Origin: CAVPGH01 sp046726955 | GTDB lineage: Bacteria; Acidobacteriota; Vicinamibacteria; Fen-336 | DNA: 23,424 nt | Assembly (NCBI GenBank): GCA_046726955.1 | Contig: JBKPBQ010000613.1 | Location: forward strand, 1-23,424 | Direction of reading: 5' to 3' | In this document: positions 8,105 to 17,300 of the stretch, one piece after another | How positions within the stretch are numbered: position 1 is the first letter of the stretch | Layout of the letters: each line of letters begins with the position of its first letter | The notes under the pieces: generated by a model | Seen by the model: only the letters and a program-made list of their open reading frames with translations | Databases searched by the model: none | What the model was told of the DNA's origin: nothing | Made by a program: the position numbers and the translations under genes

Positions 8105-8851
8105 ATGATTCTTCGACTCGCCATGGCCGCCGTTCTCGTCGGGATCGTGTCGCCGGCCCGAGCCGCGGAAGAGCCCGTGACCTTCAAGAGCGGCGACGAG
8201 CAGGCGTCAGGCTTCCTCGCCAAGCCCGAGGGCAAGGGGCCGTTTCCGGCCGTCGTCGTGATCCAGGAGTGGTGGGGGCTCAACGACTGGGTAAAGGACC
8301 AGGCCCGCGCCCTCGCCAAGGAGGGCTACGTCGCCCTCGCTCCCGACCTCTACCGCGGCAAGGTCACCGACAAGCAGGAGGAGGCGCACCAGCTCATGAT
8401 GGGCGCCCCCGCGGATCGCGTCGAGCGCGACCTCAAGGCCGCCTACGCGTACCTGCAGGGCCGCAGCGACGTGAAGAAGGACCGCATCGGCTCGATCGGC
8501 TGGTGCTTCGGCGGCCACTGGTCGCTGGAGCTCGCGACCAAGGAGCCGACGCTCGCCGCCACCGTCGCCTACTACGGCGCGCCCCCCACCGATCCCGCGG
8601 CCATCAACGCGATCAAGGCGCCCGTGCTCGGCAACTACGGCGGTGACGACAAGGGTCCGTCTCCCGACCAGGTCCGGGCCTTCGAGTCGGCGATGAAGAA
8701 GGCGGGCAAGTCGATCGATGTCAAGATCTACGACGGCGCCCCCCACGCGTTCGCCAACGTCAACAACCCCTGGGGCGGCTACCGCGAGGCCGCCGCCAAG
8801 GACGCCTGGAGCCGGTCCACCGCCTTCCTCGCCGCGAACCTGAAGAAGTAG
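8105..8851 (+). CDS. Secreted dienelactone hydrolase family protein
   Basis: A 248-aa alpha/beta hydrolase. Residues 1-21 are a signal peptide ending in ARA. The start at the ATG at 8105 is supported by AAAGGAA 10-15 nt upstream; the frame is open much further upstream but only as a shadow of ccsA. The catalytic triad of the family is visible: C134 in GWCFGG, D181 or D182 in GGDDKG, and H214 in PHAF, with spacing close to that of canonical DLH. QEWWGLN is the usual N-terminal signature. Classical DLH opens dienelactone in chlorocatechol breakdown, but exported relatives are widespread and mostly uncharacterised, so the substrate is unknown. It lies 38 nt after ccsA and may be on the same transcript. 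Confidence 0.92.
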   Translation: MILRLAMAAVLVGIVSPARAAEEPVTFKSGDEQASGFLAKPEGKGPFPAVVVIQEWWGLNDWVKDQARALAKEGYVALAPDLYRGKVTDKQEEAHQLMMGAPADRVERDLKAAYAYLQGRSDVKKDRIGSIGWCFGGHWSLELATKEPTLAATVAYYGAPPTDPAAINAIKAPVLGNYGGDDKGPSPDQVRAFESAMKKAGKSIDVKIYDGAPHAFANVNNPWGGYREAAAKDAWSRSTAFLAANLKK

Positions 8852-8896
8852 CCCTCGTTTCCGAAGCCCGGTCGGAACCGCGCCCGCGTGCCCCCG

Positions 8897-8911
8897 CCCC
8901 CTGCCTGGGGG
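8897..8911 (+). terminator. Weak candidate terminator after the dienelactone hydrolase gene
   Basis: CCCCC (8897-8901), a 5-nt loop and GGGGG (8907-8911) form a short GC stem 46 nt after the hydrolase stop. There is no U-tract. A second inverted repeat at 8958-8979 (CGGAGA...TCTCCG with an inner TTC/GAA stem) lies further along the same 149-bp gap. TTGCGT-17-TACCCT at 8919-8947 is too poor to call a promoter. Confidence 0.25.
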
Positions 8912-9000
8912 GTCATCCTTGCGTCGCGGAACACCGGGCGGTACCCTTCCGACGCCACGGAGAGTTCGCGGAATCTCCGCGCTTAACCCGCGGGAGCGCC

Positions 9001-9096
9001 GTGGGCGTCACGTTCGGCGAGTTCGAGCTCGACTCCGGGACCCGCCAGCTCCTGAGGCGGGGCGAGCCGGTCCACCTCCGACCGAAGGCCCGATGA
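9001..9096 (+). pseudogene. Relic of a winged-helix (OmpR/CadC-type) DNA-binding domain, 31 codons
   Basis: From GTG 9001 a 31-codon frame reads FGEFELDSGTRQLLRRGEPV and then HLRPKAR before TGA (9094-9096). This is the start of the Trans_reg_C winged-helix domain: family members begin with a FG.FELD strand, L.R.G..V and L.PKAF, and then run on for ~70 more residues. Here the domain stops at the PKA position and nothing of the remaining helices is seen in any frame downstream. GGGAG (8992-8996) could act as a ribosome binding site. The TGA overlaps the ATG of the kinase (ATGA). The simplest reading is a deletion that joined the 5' end of a winged-helix gene to a kinase gene. A short translated leader that couples to the kinase is also possible. 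Confidence 0.65.
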
Positions 9097-11675
9097 CGCC
9101 CGCCCGTCGAGACGCGGCCGGCCGCATCGCATACGACGCTCGCATCGGACCCTACGAGGTCCTGGGCCTCCTGGGATCCGGCGGCATGGGCGAGGTCCAT
9201 CGCGCGCGCGATCCGCGCCTCGGCCGCGAGGTGGCGGTCAAGATGCTGCCCGCGCACCTGGGCTCCGACCACGATCGGCTCCGCCGCTTCGAGCAGGAGG
9301 CGCGAGCGGCGGGCGCGCTCAGCCACCCCAACCTGCTCACCGTTTTCGACACGGGTGTCCATGAGGGCGCGCCCTACATCGTCTTCGAGCTGCTGGAGGG
9401 CCGGACGCTGCGTCAGGCTCTGGGCTTCGGCAGGTTGCCCACCCGCAAAGCCCTCGACTACGCCGTCCAGCTGGCCCAGGGGCTCGCCGCCGCTCACGAC
9501 AAGGGCATCGTCCATCGCGACCTGAAGCCCGAGAACGTGTGCGTGACGAAGGACGGTCGCGTGAAGATCCTCGACTTCGGCCTCGCGAAGCTGCGACCCG
9601 CGCTGGACACCGACCACGCTCTCGGCGACGAGACGAAATCCGATCTCACCGGTCCCGCCGCCGTCCTGGGCACGGCGGGCTACATGGCACCCGAGCAGGT
9701 TCGCGGGCGTCCGTCGGACCATCGCGCCGACCTCTTCGCCTTGGGCACGGTCCTGTACGAAATGCTGGCCGGCCGGAATCCTTTCCGGGGAGACACGTCC
9801 GCCGACACCATCACCGCGATCCTCAACGTCGATCCCAGCGACCTGAGCATCGAGAACCGGGAGGTTCCGTCCGTCCTCGACAGGATCGTGCGGCGCTGTC
9901 TCGAGAAGCGGCCCGAGGACCGCTTTCAGTCCGCGCGCGACGTTGCGTTCGCACTGGAGGCGCTGTCAGCGCTGCCGGTCGTGCGCGAGAAGCCATTCGC
10001 GGTCGTCGGTCGGACCCGGCGGCTCTGGGTTTTCGTCGTCGCCCTCGCAGCCGCGGCGCTCGTTTTCGCGGCCTTCATCCTGGGTCGCGGTTTCGCCCGC
10101 GGCCCCGGCCCTTCCTTCCAGCGGCTGACCTTCCGCCGAGGTTCCACCTGGGGGGCGCGGATCGCCCCCGATGGGCAGACGATCGTGTATGGCGCGACCT
10201 GGGAAGGCAGTCCGATCCAGCTCTATTCGATGAGGCCGAGCAGCCCCGAGTCTCGACCGCTGGAGCTGCCCGACGCCGACATCCTCTCGATCTCCTCCTC
10301 CGGAGAGCTGGCGATCCTCCTGGGCCGCAATCCACTCGTCTATTCCGGGCAGAGCCTGGGGACGCTGGCGCGGGTACCCCTCGCCGGGGGTGCTCCCCGC
10401 GAGGTCCTCGAGCACGTGCAGGGAGCGGACTGGTCTCCGGACGGCAAGGAGCTGGCCGTGATCCGCGAGGTCGAGGGACACAGGCGTCTGGAGTACCCGA
10501 TCGGAACGGTGCTCGCCGAGGACGCTTCCATGTACAACCCGCGCGTGTCGCCGCAGGGCGACCTGGTCGCTTTCCTGGATCACGGCATACACGTGGTCGA
10601 CCGCGCCGGAAGGAAACGAACCCTCTCCAGCAGCTGGCGGTTCGGAGACACGCTGGCCTGGACCCCGAAGGGCGACGAGATCTGGTTCCCGGCGAGCAAC
10701 GCCGAGATACACCTGTCGCTGTACGGTGTCACGACTTCGGGCCGGCAGCGCCTCATCACGCACTTCTCCGAGTTCGCGCGGCTCCTGGACATCTCTCGCG
10801 ACGGACGCGTCCTCGTGAGCTTCGGCACCAGCCACACCGAGCTGCTCGGTCGCGCTCCCGACGCGAAGCAGGAGCGCATTCTCTCCTGGCTCGACTTCTC
10901 GTCGCCGGTGGATCTCTCCCTCGATGGCCGCACGTTGCTGTTCACCGAGCTCGGGCAGGGAGGCGGCCCGCGCGGCGGCGTGTACATGCGACGCACCGAC
11001 GGATCCGCACCCGCCGTGCGCCTCGGCGACGGCTTCGCGCTCTCCCTTTCCCAGGACGCGACGTGGGCGCTGGCGACGCCGTTTCACTCCTGGGAGCCCT
11101 TTCCGGAGCTGACGCTGCTGCCGACCGGACCGGGTACGCCCAAGACCGTTCGGCTCGAAGGATTCGAGGATCATCGGGAAGCACGTCTGCTGCCGGACGG
11201 GCAACGCATCGTTCTCAACGCTCGAATGCCGGGGCGACCGTGGAGGGGATATATCTTGGATGTCGATGGCGGCCCCGCCCGCGCGCTCACTCCCGAGGGA
11301 TTCGTGATCACGGGGGCGGTATCACCCGACGGAGACCGTGTGGCGACCCGCGCCGTGGAGGGGGAATGCCGGCTGGCCGTCTACCCCGTCGACGGTGGAG
11401 ACCCGTGGACGATTCCGGGCCCCGGGGAAGATTTCGTCGGACCCTGGAGCCTCGACGGCCGCTCGCTCTTCGTCGCGGAATGGAAGGGAGTCGACATCAC
11501 GATCTTCCGGCGGAACGTCGCGACGGGCGCGCGCGAGCGCTGGCGCGAGATCCGGCCCGCCGATCCCACCGGGATCTTGGCCATGGAGCTCGTCCTCGGC
11601 GCGGATGGGCGCTCGTACGCGTACAAGTTCCACCGCTACCTTTCCAATCTCTACCTGGTGGACGGATTGCGTTGA
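9093..11675 (+). CDS. Membrane Ser/Thr protein kinase with PD40/TolB-type beta-propeller
   Basis: An 860-aa protein. Residues ~18-285 are a Hanks-type kinase domain: GSGGMGEVHRARD glycine loop, catalytic lysine K50 (VAVK), HRDLKPEN with D143, DFG with D161, and GTAGYMAPEQ in the activation segment, so it should be active. A membrane helix lies near 310-331 (WVFVVALAAAALVFAAFILG). Residues ~345-860 repeat WD40-like PD40 blades (motifs such as ADWSPDGKELAV, AWTPKGDEIWF, GAVSPDGDRVAT), expected to form a periplasmic sensing or binding propeller. I start at the ATG at 9093; the frame is open from 8919 but that stretch is an out-of-frame reading of the winged-helix relic. GAAGG at 9084-9088 is a modest ribosome binding site. 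The second kinase follows after 7 nt. The signal sensed is unknown. Confidence 0.92.
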   Translation: MTPARRDAAGRIAYDARIGPYEVLGLLGSGGMGEVHRARDPRLGREVAVKMLPAHLGSDHDRLRRFEQEARAAGALSHPNLLTVFDTGVHEGAPYIVFELLEGRTLRQALGFGRLPTRKALDYAVQLAQGLAAAHDKGIVHRDLKPENVCVTKDGRVKILDFGLAKLRPALDTDHALGDETKSDLTGPAAVLGTAGYMAPEQVRGRPSDHRADLFALGTVLYEMLAGRNPFRGDTSADTITAILNVDPSDLSIENREVPSVLDRIVRRCLEKRPEDRFQSARDVAFALEALSALPVVREKPFAVVGRTRRLWVFVVALAAAALVFAAFILGRGFARGPGPSFQRLTFRRGSTWGARIAPDGQTIVYGATWEGSPIQLYSMRPSSPESRPLELPDADILSISSSGELAILLGRNPLVYSGQSLGTLARVPLAGGAPREVLEHVQGADWSPDGKELAVIREVEGHRRLEYPIGTVLAEDASMYNPRVSPQGDLVAFLDHGIHVVDRAGRKRTLSSSWRFGDTLAWTPKGDEIWFPASNAEIHLSLYGVTTSGRQRLITHFSEFARLLDISRDGRVLVSFGTSHTELLGRAPDAKQERILSWLDFSSPVDLSLDGRTLLFTELGQGGGPRGGVYMRRTDGSAPAVRLGDGFALSLSQDATWALATPFHSWEPFPELTLLPTGPGTPKTVRLEGFEDHREARLLPDGQRIVLNARMPGRPWRGYILDVDGGPARALTPEGFVITGAVSPDGDRVATRAVEGECRLAVYPVDGGDPWTIPGPGEDFVGPWSLDGRSLFVAEWKGVDITIFRRNVATGARERWREIRPADPTGILAMELVLGADGRSYAYKFHRYLSNLYLVDGLR

Positions 11676-11682
11676 GAGATCG

Positions 11683-14202
11683 ATGAGCGAGGATCCGACG
11701 CGCGTCAACGAGCGCGACCCCGACGCGACGGCCACCACGGCCTCCGGCCGCGCGCGCGGCGGGCCCGAGCGCATCGGCCCCTACCGTCTCCTCGACGTCC
11801 TGGGCGAAGGCGGCATGGGCATCGTCTACCACGCGGAGCAGACGGAGCCGGTGTCGCGACGGGTGGCCCTCAAGATCATCAAGCTCGGCATGGACACCAA
11901 GGAGGTCGTGGCCCGCTTCGACGCGGAGCGCCAGGCCCTCGCCCTCATGGATCACCCTGCCATCGCGCGCGTCTACGACGCGGGGGTGACGGAAGGCGGC
12001 CGGCCGTATTTCGTGATGGAGCTGGTCCCCGGCGTGCCCATCACGGACTACTGCGACCGGGAGCGGCTGGACACCCGCGAGCGGATCGAGCTGTTCATCC
12101 AGGTTTGCCAGGCCGTGCAGCACGCGCACCAGAAGGGCGTCATCCACCGCGACCTCAAGCCCTCGAACATCCTCGTCACGATCCAGGACGGCAAGCCCGT
12201 CTGCAAGGTCATCGACTTCGGCATCGCCAAGGCCATGCACCGGCGCCTCACCGACCAGACGCTCGTGACCCACGTGGGGGAGATCATCGGCACGCCCGCC
12301 TTCATGAGCCCGGAGCAGCTCGAGGGGGTGTTGCTCGACGTGGACACGCGGGCGGACATCTACAGCCTCGGGGTCACGCTCTACCTGCTGCTCACCGGCC
12401 ACCTGCCGTTCGATCCCGACGAGCTCAAGAAGTCGGGGGCCGCCGCGGTCGCGTACATCCGCGAGCACGACCCGCCGCGGCCGAGCGCACGCGTCACCAC
12501 CGCGCGCAGCCCGCAGACGCTCGCGGAGAACCGCCGAACCGACCTGCCCCACCTCCGGCGCGCGCTCCAGGGCGACCTCGACTGGATCGTTCTGAAGGCG
12601 ATGGCCCGGGACCGGTCGCGGCGCTACGAGACCACGAACGGCCTCGCCCTCGACCTCCAGCGGCACCTGCGGGACGAGCCCGTCACGGCGCGTCCCCCGA
12701 GCGCGCGCTACCGCGCGGCGAAGTTCGTGAAGCGTCACCGCGTGGGCGTCGCCTTCGCGGCCGTGCTCGCGATGACGCTGGTGGTGTTCGCGGCGGCCAC
12801 CGCTCTCCAGGCCCGCCGCGTCGCGCACGAGCGCGATCGGGCGGAGGCGGCGGCGAAGAAGGCCGCGGCGGTCGCGCAGTTCCTGGAGCAGACCCTCGGC
12901 GCTGCCGATCCCTGGCAGAGCGGGCGCGACGTCAGCGTCCGCGAGGCCCTCAAGGAGGCCGCGGACTCCGTCGAGACCTCGTTCAAGGACCAGCCCCTGG
13001 TCGTGGCGGCCGTGCGGCGGACGCTCGGGCGGACCTACGTCGGGCTCGGGCGCTTCAAGGAGGCGGAGCCCCTCCTGCGCTCGGCCCTGGAGATCCGGAC
13101 GGCTCAGCTCGGAGGAGATCACCCCGACGTCGCGGAGAGCCTGTCCGACCTGAGCCTCGTGCTCACGCGCCTCTCGCGCTTCGACGAGGCCGCGAAGCTC
13201 GGCGAGCAGGCGCTCGAGATCCGCCGTCGGACCGCCGGCGCGGAGACCCTCCCCGTCGCGCTCGCCCTGCGCCAGCTCGGGTCGACGCTCTACAGCAAGG
13301 GAGACTACGCGGAGTCGGAGCGCCTGCTGCGCCAGGCCCTGGAGATCCAGAGGAAGAAGGGGCCGGCCGACGACAAGGAGCTCGCCACGACCTTGAAAGA
13401 GCTCGCGGCGACGGTCGGCGGGGAGAAGCCCGCCGAGGCGGAGGCGCTCCTGCGCGAGGCCCTCGTCATCCAGATGGCGAAGCAGGGTCCCGACCATCCG
13501 GAGACCGCCCAGGTCCTGAACGACCTCGCCGTGGCGCGGCTCCGGCAGGAGGACTACAAGGAAGCGGAAGCGCTCTACAAGGAGGCTCTGGCCGCGGGCA
13601 AGAGGGCGCTCGGCGACGTTCATCCGGAGACGGCGAGCACGCTCGAGAACCTGGGCGGCGTCTACTACCGCACGGGCCGGCTCGACGAGAGCCTGCGCGC
13701 CCTGGACGAGGTGCTCGCCATCCGTCGCAAGGGGCTGGGCGAGGACAGCCTCGAGGTGGCGCGCACGCTCCAGAACGTGGGGGTCGTCCAGACCAAGGCC
13801 GGGCGGCTGCGCGAGGCGGAAGCGAGCTTCGAGCAGGCGCTGCCGCGCATGAAGGCCGTTCAAGGGCCGGACCACCCCGAGATCGCGCAGGTCTTCTTCA
13901 ACTGGGCGAGGCTCAAGAAGGCCGAGAAGGACAACGCTGCGGCGGAGAAGCTCTACCGGCAGTGCCTCGAGCTGCGCCTGCGCAAGCTCGGCGAGGAGCA
14001 CCCCGACGTGGCCACGGCGCGGTTCGAGCTCGGCTCGCTGCTCGCCTCGGCCGGGCGCTACGCCGAGGCCGAGCCGCTTCTCGTCAAGGCCCGCGACTCG
14101 CGGGAGAAGCTGCTGGGAAAGGACGCGGCCCCCACCCGTGCCGTCGAGGAAGAGCTGGCCAAGGTGCACGAGGCGCGCCGCGGCGCAAACAGCGTACAAT
14201 AG
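11683..14202 (+). CDS. Membrane Ser/Thr protein kinase with nine TPR units
   Basis: An 839-aa protein. Its kinase domain (about residues 33-325) has GEGGMGIVYHAEQ, lysine K64 (VALK), HRDLKPSN with D157, DFG with D178 and GTPAFMSPEQ, so all catalytic motifs are intact. The DYCDRERLDTRERIELF segment is typical of the WD40/TPR-kinase group of Acidobacteria and Planctomycetes. A membrane helix sits near 354-375. It is followed by a short Ala/Arg-rich coil and, from ~440 to ~816, nine tandem ~42-residue units of the kinesin-light-chain TPR type (pattern EAE.LLR.ALEI....LG..HP..A). The start ATG is at 11683; the frame runs back to 11338 only as a shadow of the first kinase. No ECF sigma factor gene, often seen beside such kinases, is nearby. 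The TPRs probably bind a partner protein outside the membrane. Confidence 0.93.
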   Translation: MSEDPTRVNERDPDATATTASGRARGGPERIGPYRLLDVLGEGGMGIVYHAEQTEPVSRRVALKIIKLGMDTKEVVARFDAERQALALMDHPAIARVYDAGVTEGGRPYFVMELVPGVPITDYCDRERLDTRERIELFIQVCQAVQHAHQKGVIHRDLKPSNILVTIQDGKPVCKVIDFGIAKAMHRRLTDQTLVTHVGEIIGTPAFMSPEQLEGVLLDVDTRADIYSLGVTLYLLLTGHLPFDPDELKKSGAAAVAYIREHDPPRPSARVTTARSPQTLAENRRTDLPHLRRALQGDLDWIVLKAMARDRSRRYETTNGLALDLQRHLRDEPVTARPPSARYRAAKFVKRHRVGVAFAAVLAMTLVVFAAATALQARRVAHERDRAEAAAKKAAAVAQFLEQTLGAADPWQSGRDVSVREALKEAADSVETSFKDQPLVVAAVRRTLGRTYVGLGRFKEAEPLLRSALEIRTAQLGGDHPDVAESLSDLSLVLTRLSRFDEAAKLGEQALEIRRRTAGAETLPVALALRQLGSTLYSKGDYAESERLLRQALEIQRKKGPADDKELATTLKELAATVGGEKPAEAEALLREALVIQMAKQGPDHPETAQVLNDLAVARLRQEDYKEAEALYKEALAAGKRALGDVHPETASTLENLGGVYYRTGRLDESLRALDEVLAIRRKGLGEDSLEVARTLQNVGVVQTKAGRLREAEASFEQALPRMKAVQGPDHPEIAQVFFNWARLKKAEKDNAAAEKLYRQCLELRLRKLGEEHPDVATARFELGSLLASAGRYAEAEPLLVKARDSREKLLGKDAAPTRAVEEELAKVHEARRGANSVQ

Positions 14203-14312
14203 TTCAGCTAGATCCGGCGTTTCGTTTCGTACCAGATTTCGGGACCAGGCCGAGCCGACGTGCCGCTCGCCCCCTCCATAGCGGTCCCGAGCATCACGAA
14301 GCGTGGCCGGGT

Positions 14313-14320
14313 AGGGGGGG
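14313..14320 (+). promoter_or_regulatory. Ribosome binding site deciding the start of the giant secreted protein
   Basis: AGGGGGGG ends 5 nt before the ATG at 14326. The same frame is open from a GTG at 14260, but that start has no comparable site and would add 22 residues in front of an otherwise normal signal peptide. The 123-bp gap from 14203 holds no convincing promoter. TACAAT at 14195-14200, over the kinase stop, is a fair -10 but lacks a -35. Confidence 0.5.
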
Positions 14321-14325
14321 CGAGA

Positions 14326-17300
14326 ATGGCCTGGCTCGGCCGAACCGTATCGGTTCGTCGTGGCGCCGCACTAGTCATCTTCCTGGGCGCTTCGGTCCCC
14401 GCCGGCAACGCCGCCCCCGCCAACTACAACACGCTCCCGCCCTGTCGGGTGTTCGACAGCCGTACTCCCGCCAACGCTCCTGCCCTCGCCTCCGGAACGC
14501 CGCGGACGATCGCCGTGGCGGGGACGTGCGGGGTTCCCGCGAACGCGACGTCGGTAGCCGTGAACGCCACGGTCACGCAGCCCACCGGCATCGGATACCT
14601 CAGGCTCTACGCCACGGGTCCCGCACCCTCGCCCTTCTCCGCCCTCAACTTCGCCGCCGGTCAGACGCGCGGCAACAATGCCGTCATCCAGCTCTCCGCG
14701 GCCGGCGAGATCGACGCGCTGCCCACGATGCCGGGGACGGGGACGCTCCACCTCGTCCTCGACGTCTTCGGCTACTTCGTGGACGACGCGCCCCCCACGG
14801 CCGTCGACGACGCGAAGACCGTCGCGGAGGACGCGACCGCCACCACGATCGACGTCCTCGCGAACGACACCGATCCCGACGGCGGCCCGATCTCGGTGGC
14901 CTCGGTGACGCAGGCCGCGAACGGCACGGTCGCCATCACGGGCGGGGGGACGGCTGTCACCTACCAGCCGAGCGCCGACTACTGCAACGCGCCTCCGGGC
15001 AGCTCGCTCGACACCTTCACGTACACGCTCTTCCCCGGCGGCTCGAGCGGCACCGTGACCGTGACCGTCACCTGCGTGAACGACCCTCCCGTCGTCGCGG
15101 GCACGGGCGGCGCGACGTTCACGGAAGACGGGCCTCCCGTCCTCGTCGCCCCGCTCCTCACGGTGACGGACGTGGACGACACGAGCCTCGAGTCCGCGCG
15201 AGTCACCATTACGAACCTCCTCGACGCAGGCGCGGAGACGCTGGCCACGAGCACGGCGGGCACGGCCATTGCGGCCAGCTACGCCGCACCCGTCCTCACC
15301 CTTGTCGGCACGGACACGCTCGCCAACTACCAGCTGGTGCTGCGCCGCGTGACGTACGAGAACACCTCGGCCAATCCCACGCTCGCGCCGAGGGGCGTGA
15401 CGTTCGTGGCGAACGACGGCGACGTGGACAGCGCTCCCGCCACCGCCACGGTGTCGGTTGTGGGCGCCAACGACGCGCCGACGCTGACGCCGGGCGGCGC
15501 CTCGCCGACGTTCACCGAGGACGGGCCGCCGGTCGTCGTCGACCCCGGTCTCGTGGCCGCGGACCCCGACAGCGCGAACCTCGTCTCGGGCACGGTCACG
15601 ATCACGAACCTCCTCGACGCGGGCGCGGAGACGCTCGCGGCCAGCACTGCCGGGACTTCGATCGTCGCGAGTTACACCGCTCCCACCCTCACGCTCACCG
15701 GGTCGGACACCGTGTCCCACTACCAGCAGGTGCTCCGGAGCGTGACCTACGCCGACTCGTCGCAGAACCCGACGACGACGGCCCGCAGCGTCGCCTTCGT
15801 CGTGAACGACGGCACCGCCAACAGCAATACCGCGACCAAGGTCCTGACCGTCGTGGCCGTGAACGACCCTCCTGCGCTCACCGCGGGAGGGGCGTCGCCC
15901 ACCTTCACCGAGGACGGTCCGCCGGTAGCCGTCGATCCCGGACTCGCCGCCACGGACGTGGACAACACGAATCTCGCCTCGGCGAGCGTCACCATCACGA
16001 ACCTCCTGGACTCGGGGGCGGAGACGCTCGCCGCCACGACCGCGGGCACGGCGATCGCCGCCAGCTACGCGGCGCCCACGCTGACCCTCGTGGGCACGGA
16101 CACCCTCGCGCACTACCAGCAGGTGCTGCGCTCCGTGACCTACGCGAACAGCTCGCAGAACCCGACGACGACCTCCCGGCACGCGGCCTTCGTGGGGAAC
16201 GACGGCACCGCCAACAGCAACACCGCCACGACCACGGTCACGATCAGCGCGGTCGACGACGCCCCCGTGCTCACCGCGGGGGGCGGCTCTCCGGCGTTCA
16301 CCGAGAACGGGCCGCCGGTGGTCGTCGACCCCGGACTCGGCGTGTCCGACGCGGACAACACGAACCTCGCGAGCGCGAGTGTCACGATCACGAACCTCCT
16401 CGACGCGGGCAAGGAGACGCTCGCCGCCTCCACGGCCGGAACCTCGATCACGGCGAGCTATACCACCCCCACGCTCACGCTCAGCGGGTCCGACACCGTC
16501 GCCCACTACCAGCAGGTCCTCCGCAGCGTGACGTACGCGAACTCGTCGGAGAACCCGACGACCACGGCCCGCGTCCTGAGCTTCGTCGCGAGCGACGGGA
16601 CTCTCTCCAGCAGCCCCGTGACGAAGTCTGTCACGGTCAACGCGGTGCCAGACGCGCCCGTGCTCACGCCCGGTGGAGGAACGGCCACCTTCACGGAGGA
16701 CGGCCCCGCGGTCGCGGTCGATCCCGGCCTCGCCGTGACGGACGTGGACAGCACGAACCTCGCCTCGGCCACCGTGACGATCACGAACCTCCTGAACGCG
16801 GGGGCCGAGACCCTGGCCGCGTCCACGGCGGGCACGGGGATCGTCGCCAGCTACGTCGCGCCGACGCTCACCCTCACGGGCACGGACACGCTCGCCCACT
16901 ACCAGCAGGTCCTCCGCAGCGTGACGTACGCCAACTCGTCGCAGAACCCCGCCACGGCGGCGCGCAGCGTCAGCTTCGTGGCGAGCGACGGGGTCGTTGC
17001 GAGCGGTGCCGTCCTCGTGACGGTCAACGTGGTGGCGGTGAACGACGCGCCAGCGCTGGCAGGTGCGGGATCCGCGACGTTCACCGAAGACGGCGGGCCG
17101 GTGGGTGTCGCTCCCGCCCTCACCGCGTCGGACGTGGACAACACGAACCTCGCGTCGGCGACGGTGACGATCACCAACTTGCTGAACGCCGGCCAGGAGG
17201 CGCTCGCGGCTTCCACGGGCGGTACCGCCATCACGGCGAGCTACGTCGCCCCCACGCTCACGCTCTCCGGCGCGGACACCGTGGCGAACTACCAGGCGGT

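Noticed and set aside
11497..14199. Antisense open frame of 900 codons opposite the TPR kinase
   Set aside because: The sense strand encodes intact kinase and TPR motifs. The antisense product is a low-complexity shadow.
14195..14200. TACAAT as a promoter -10 for the giant secreted protein
   Set aside because: No acceptable -35 lies 16-18 bp upstream, and the hexamer overlaps the kinase's final codons.
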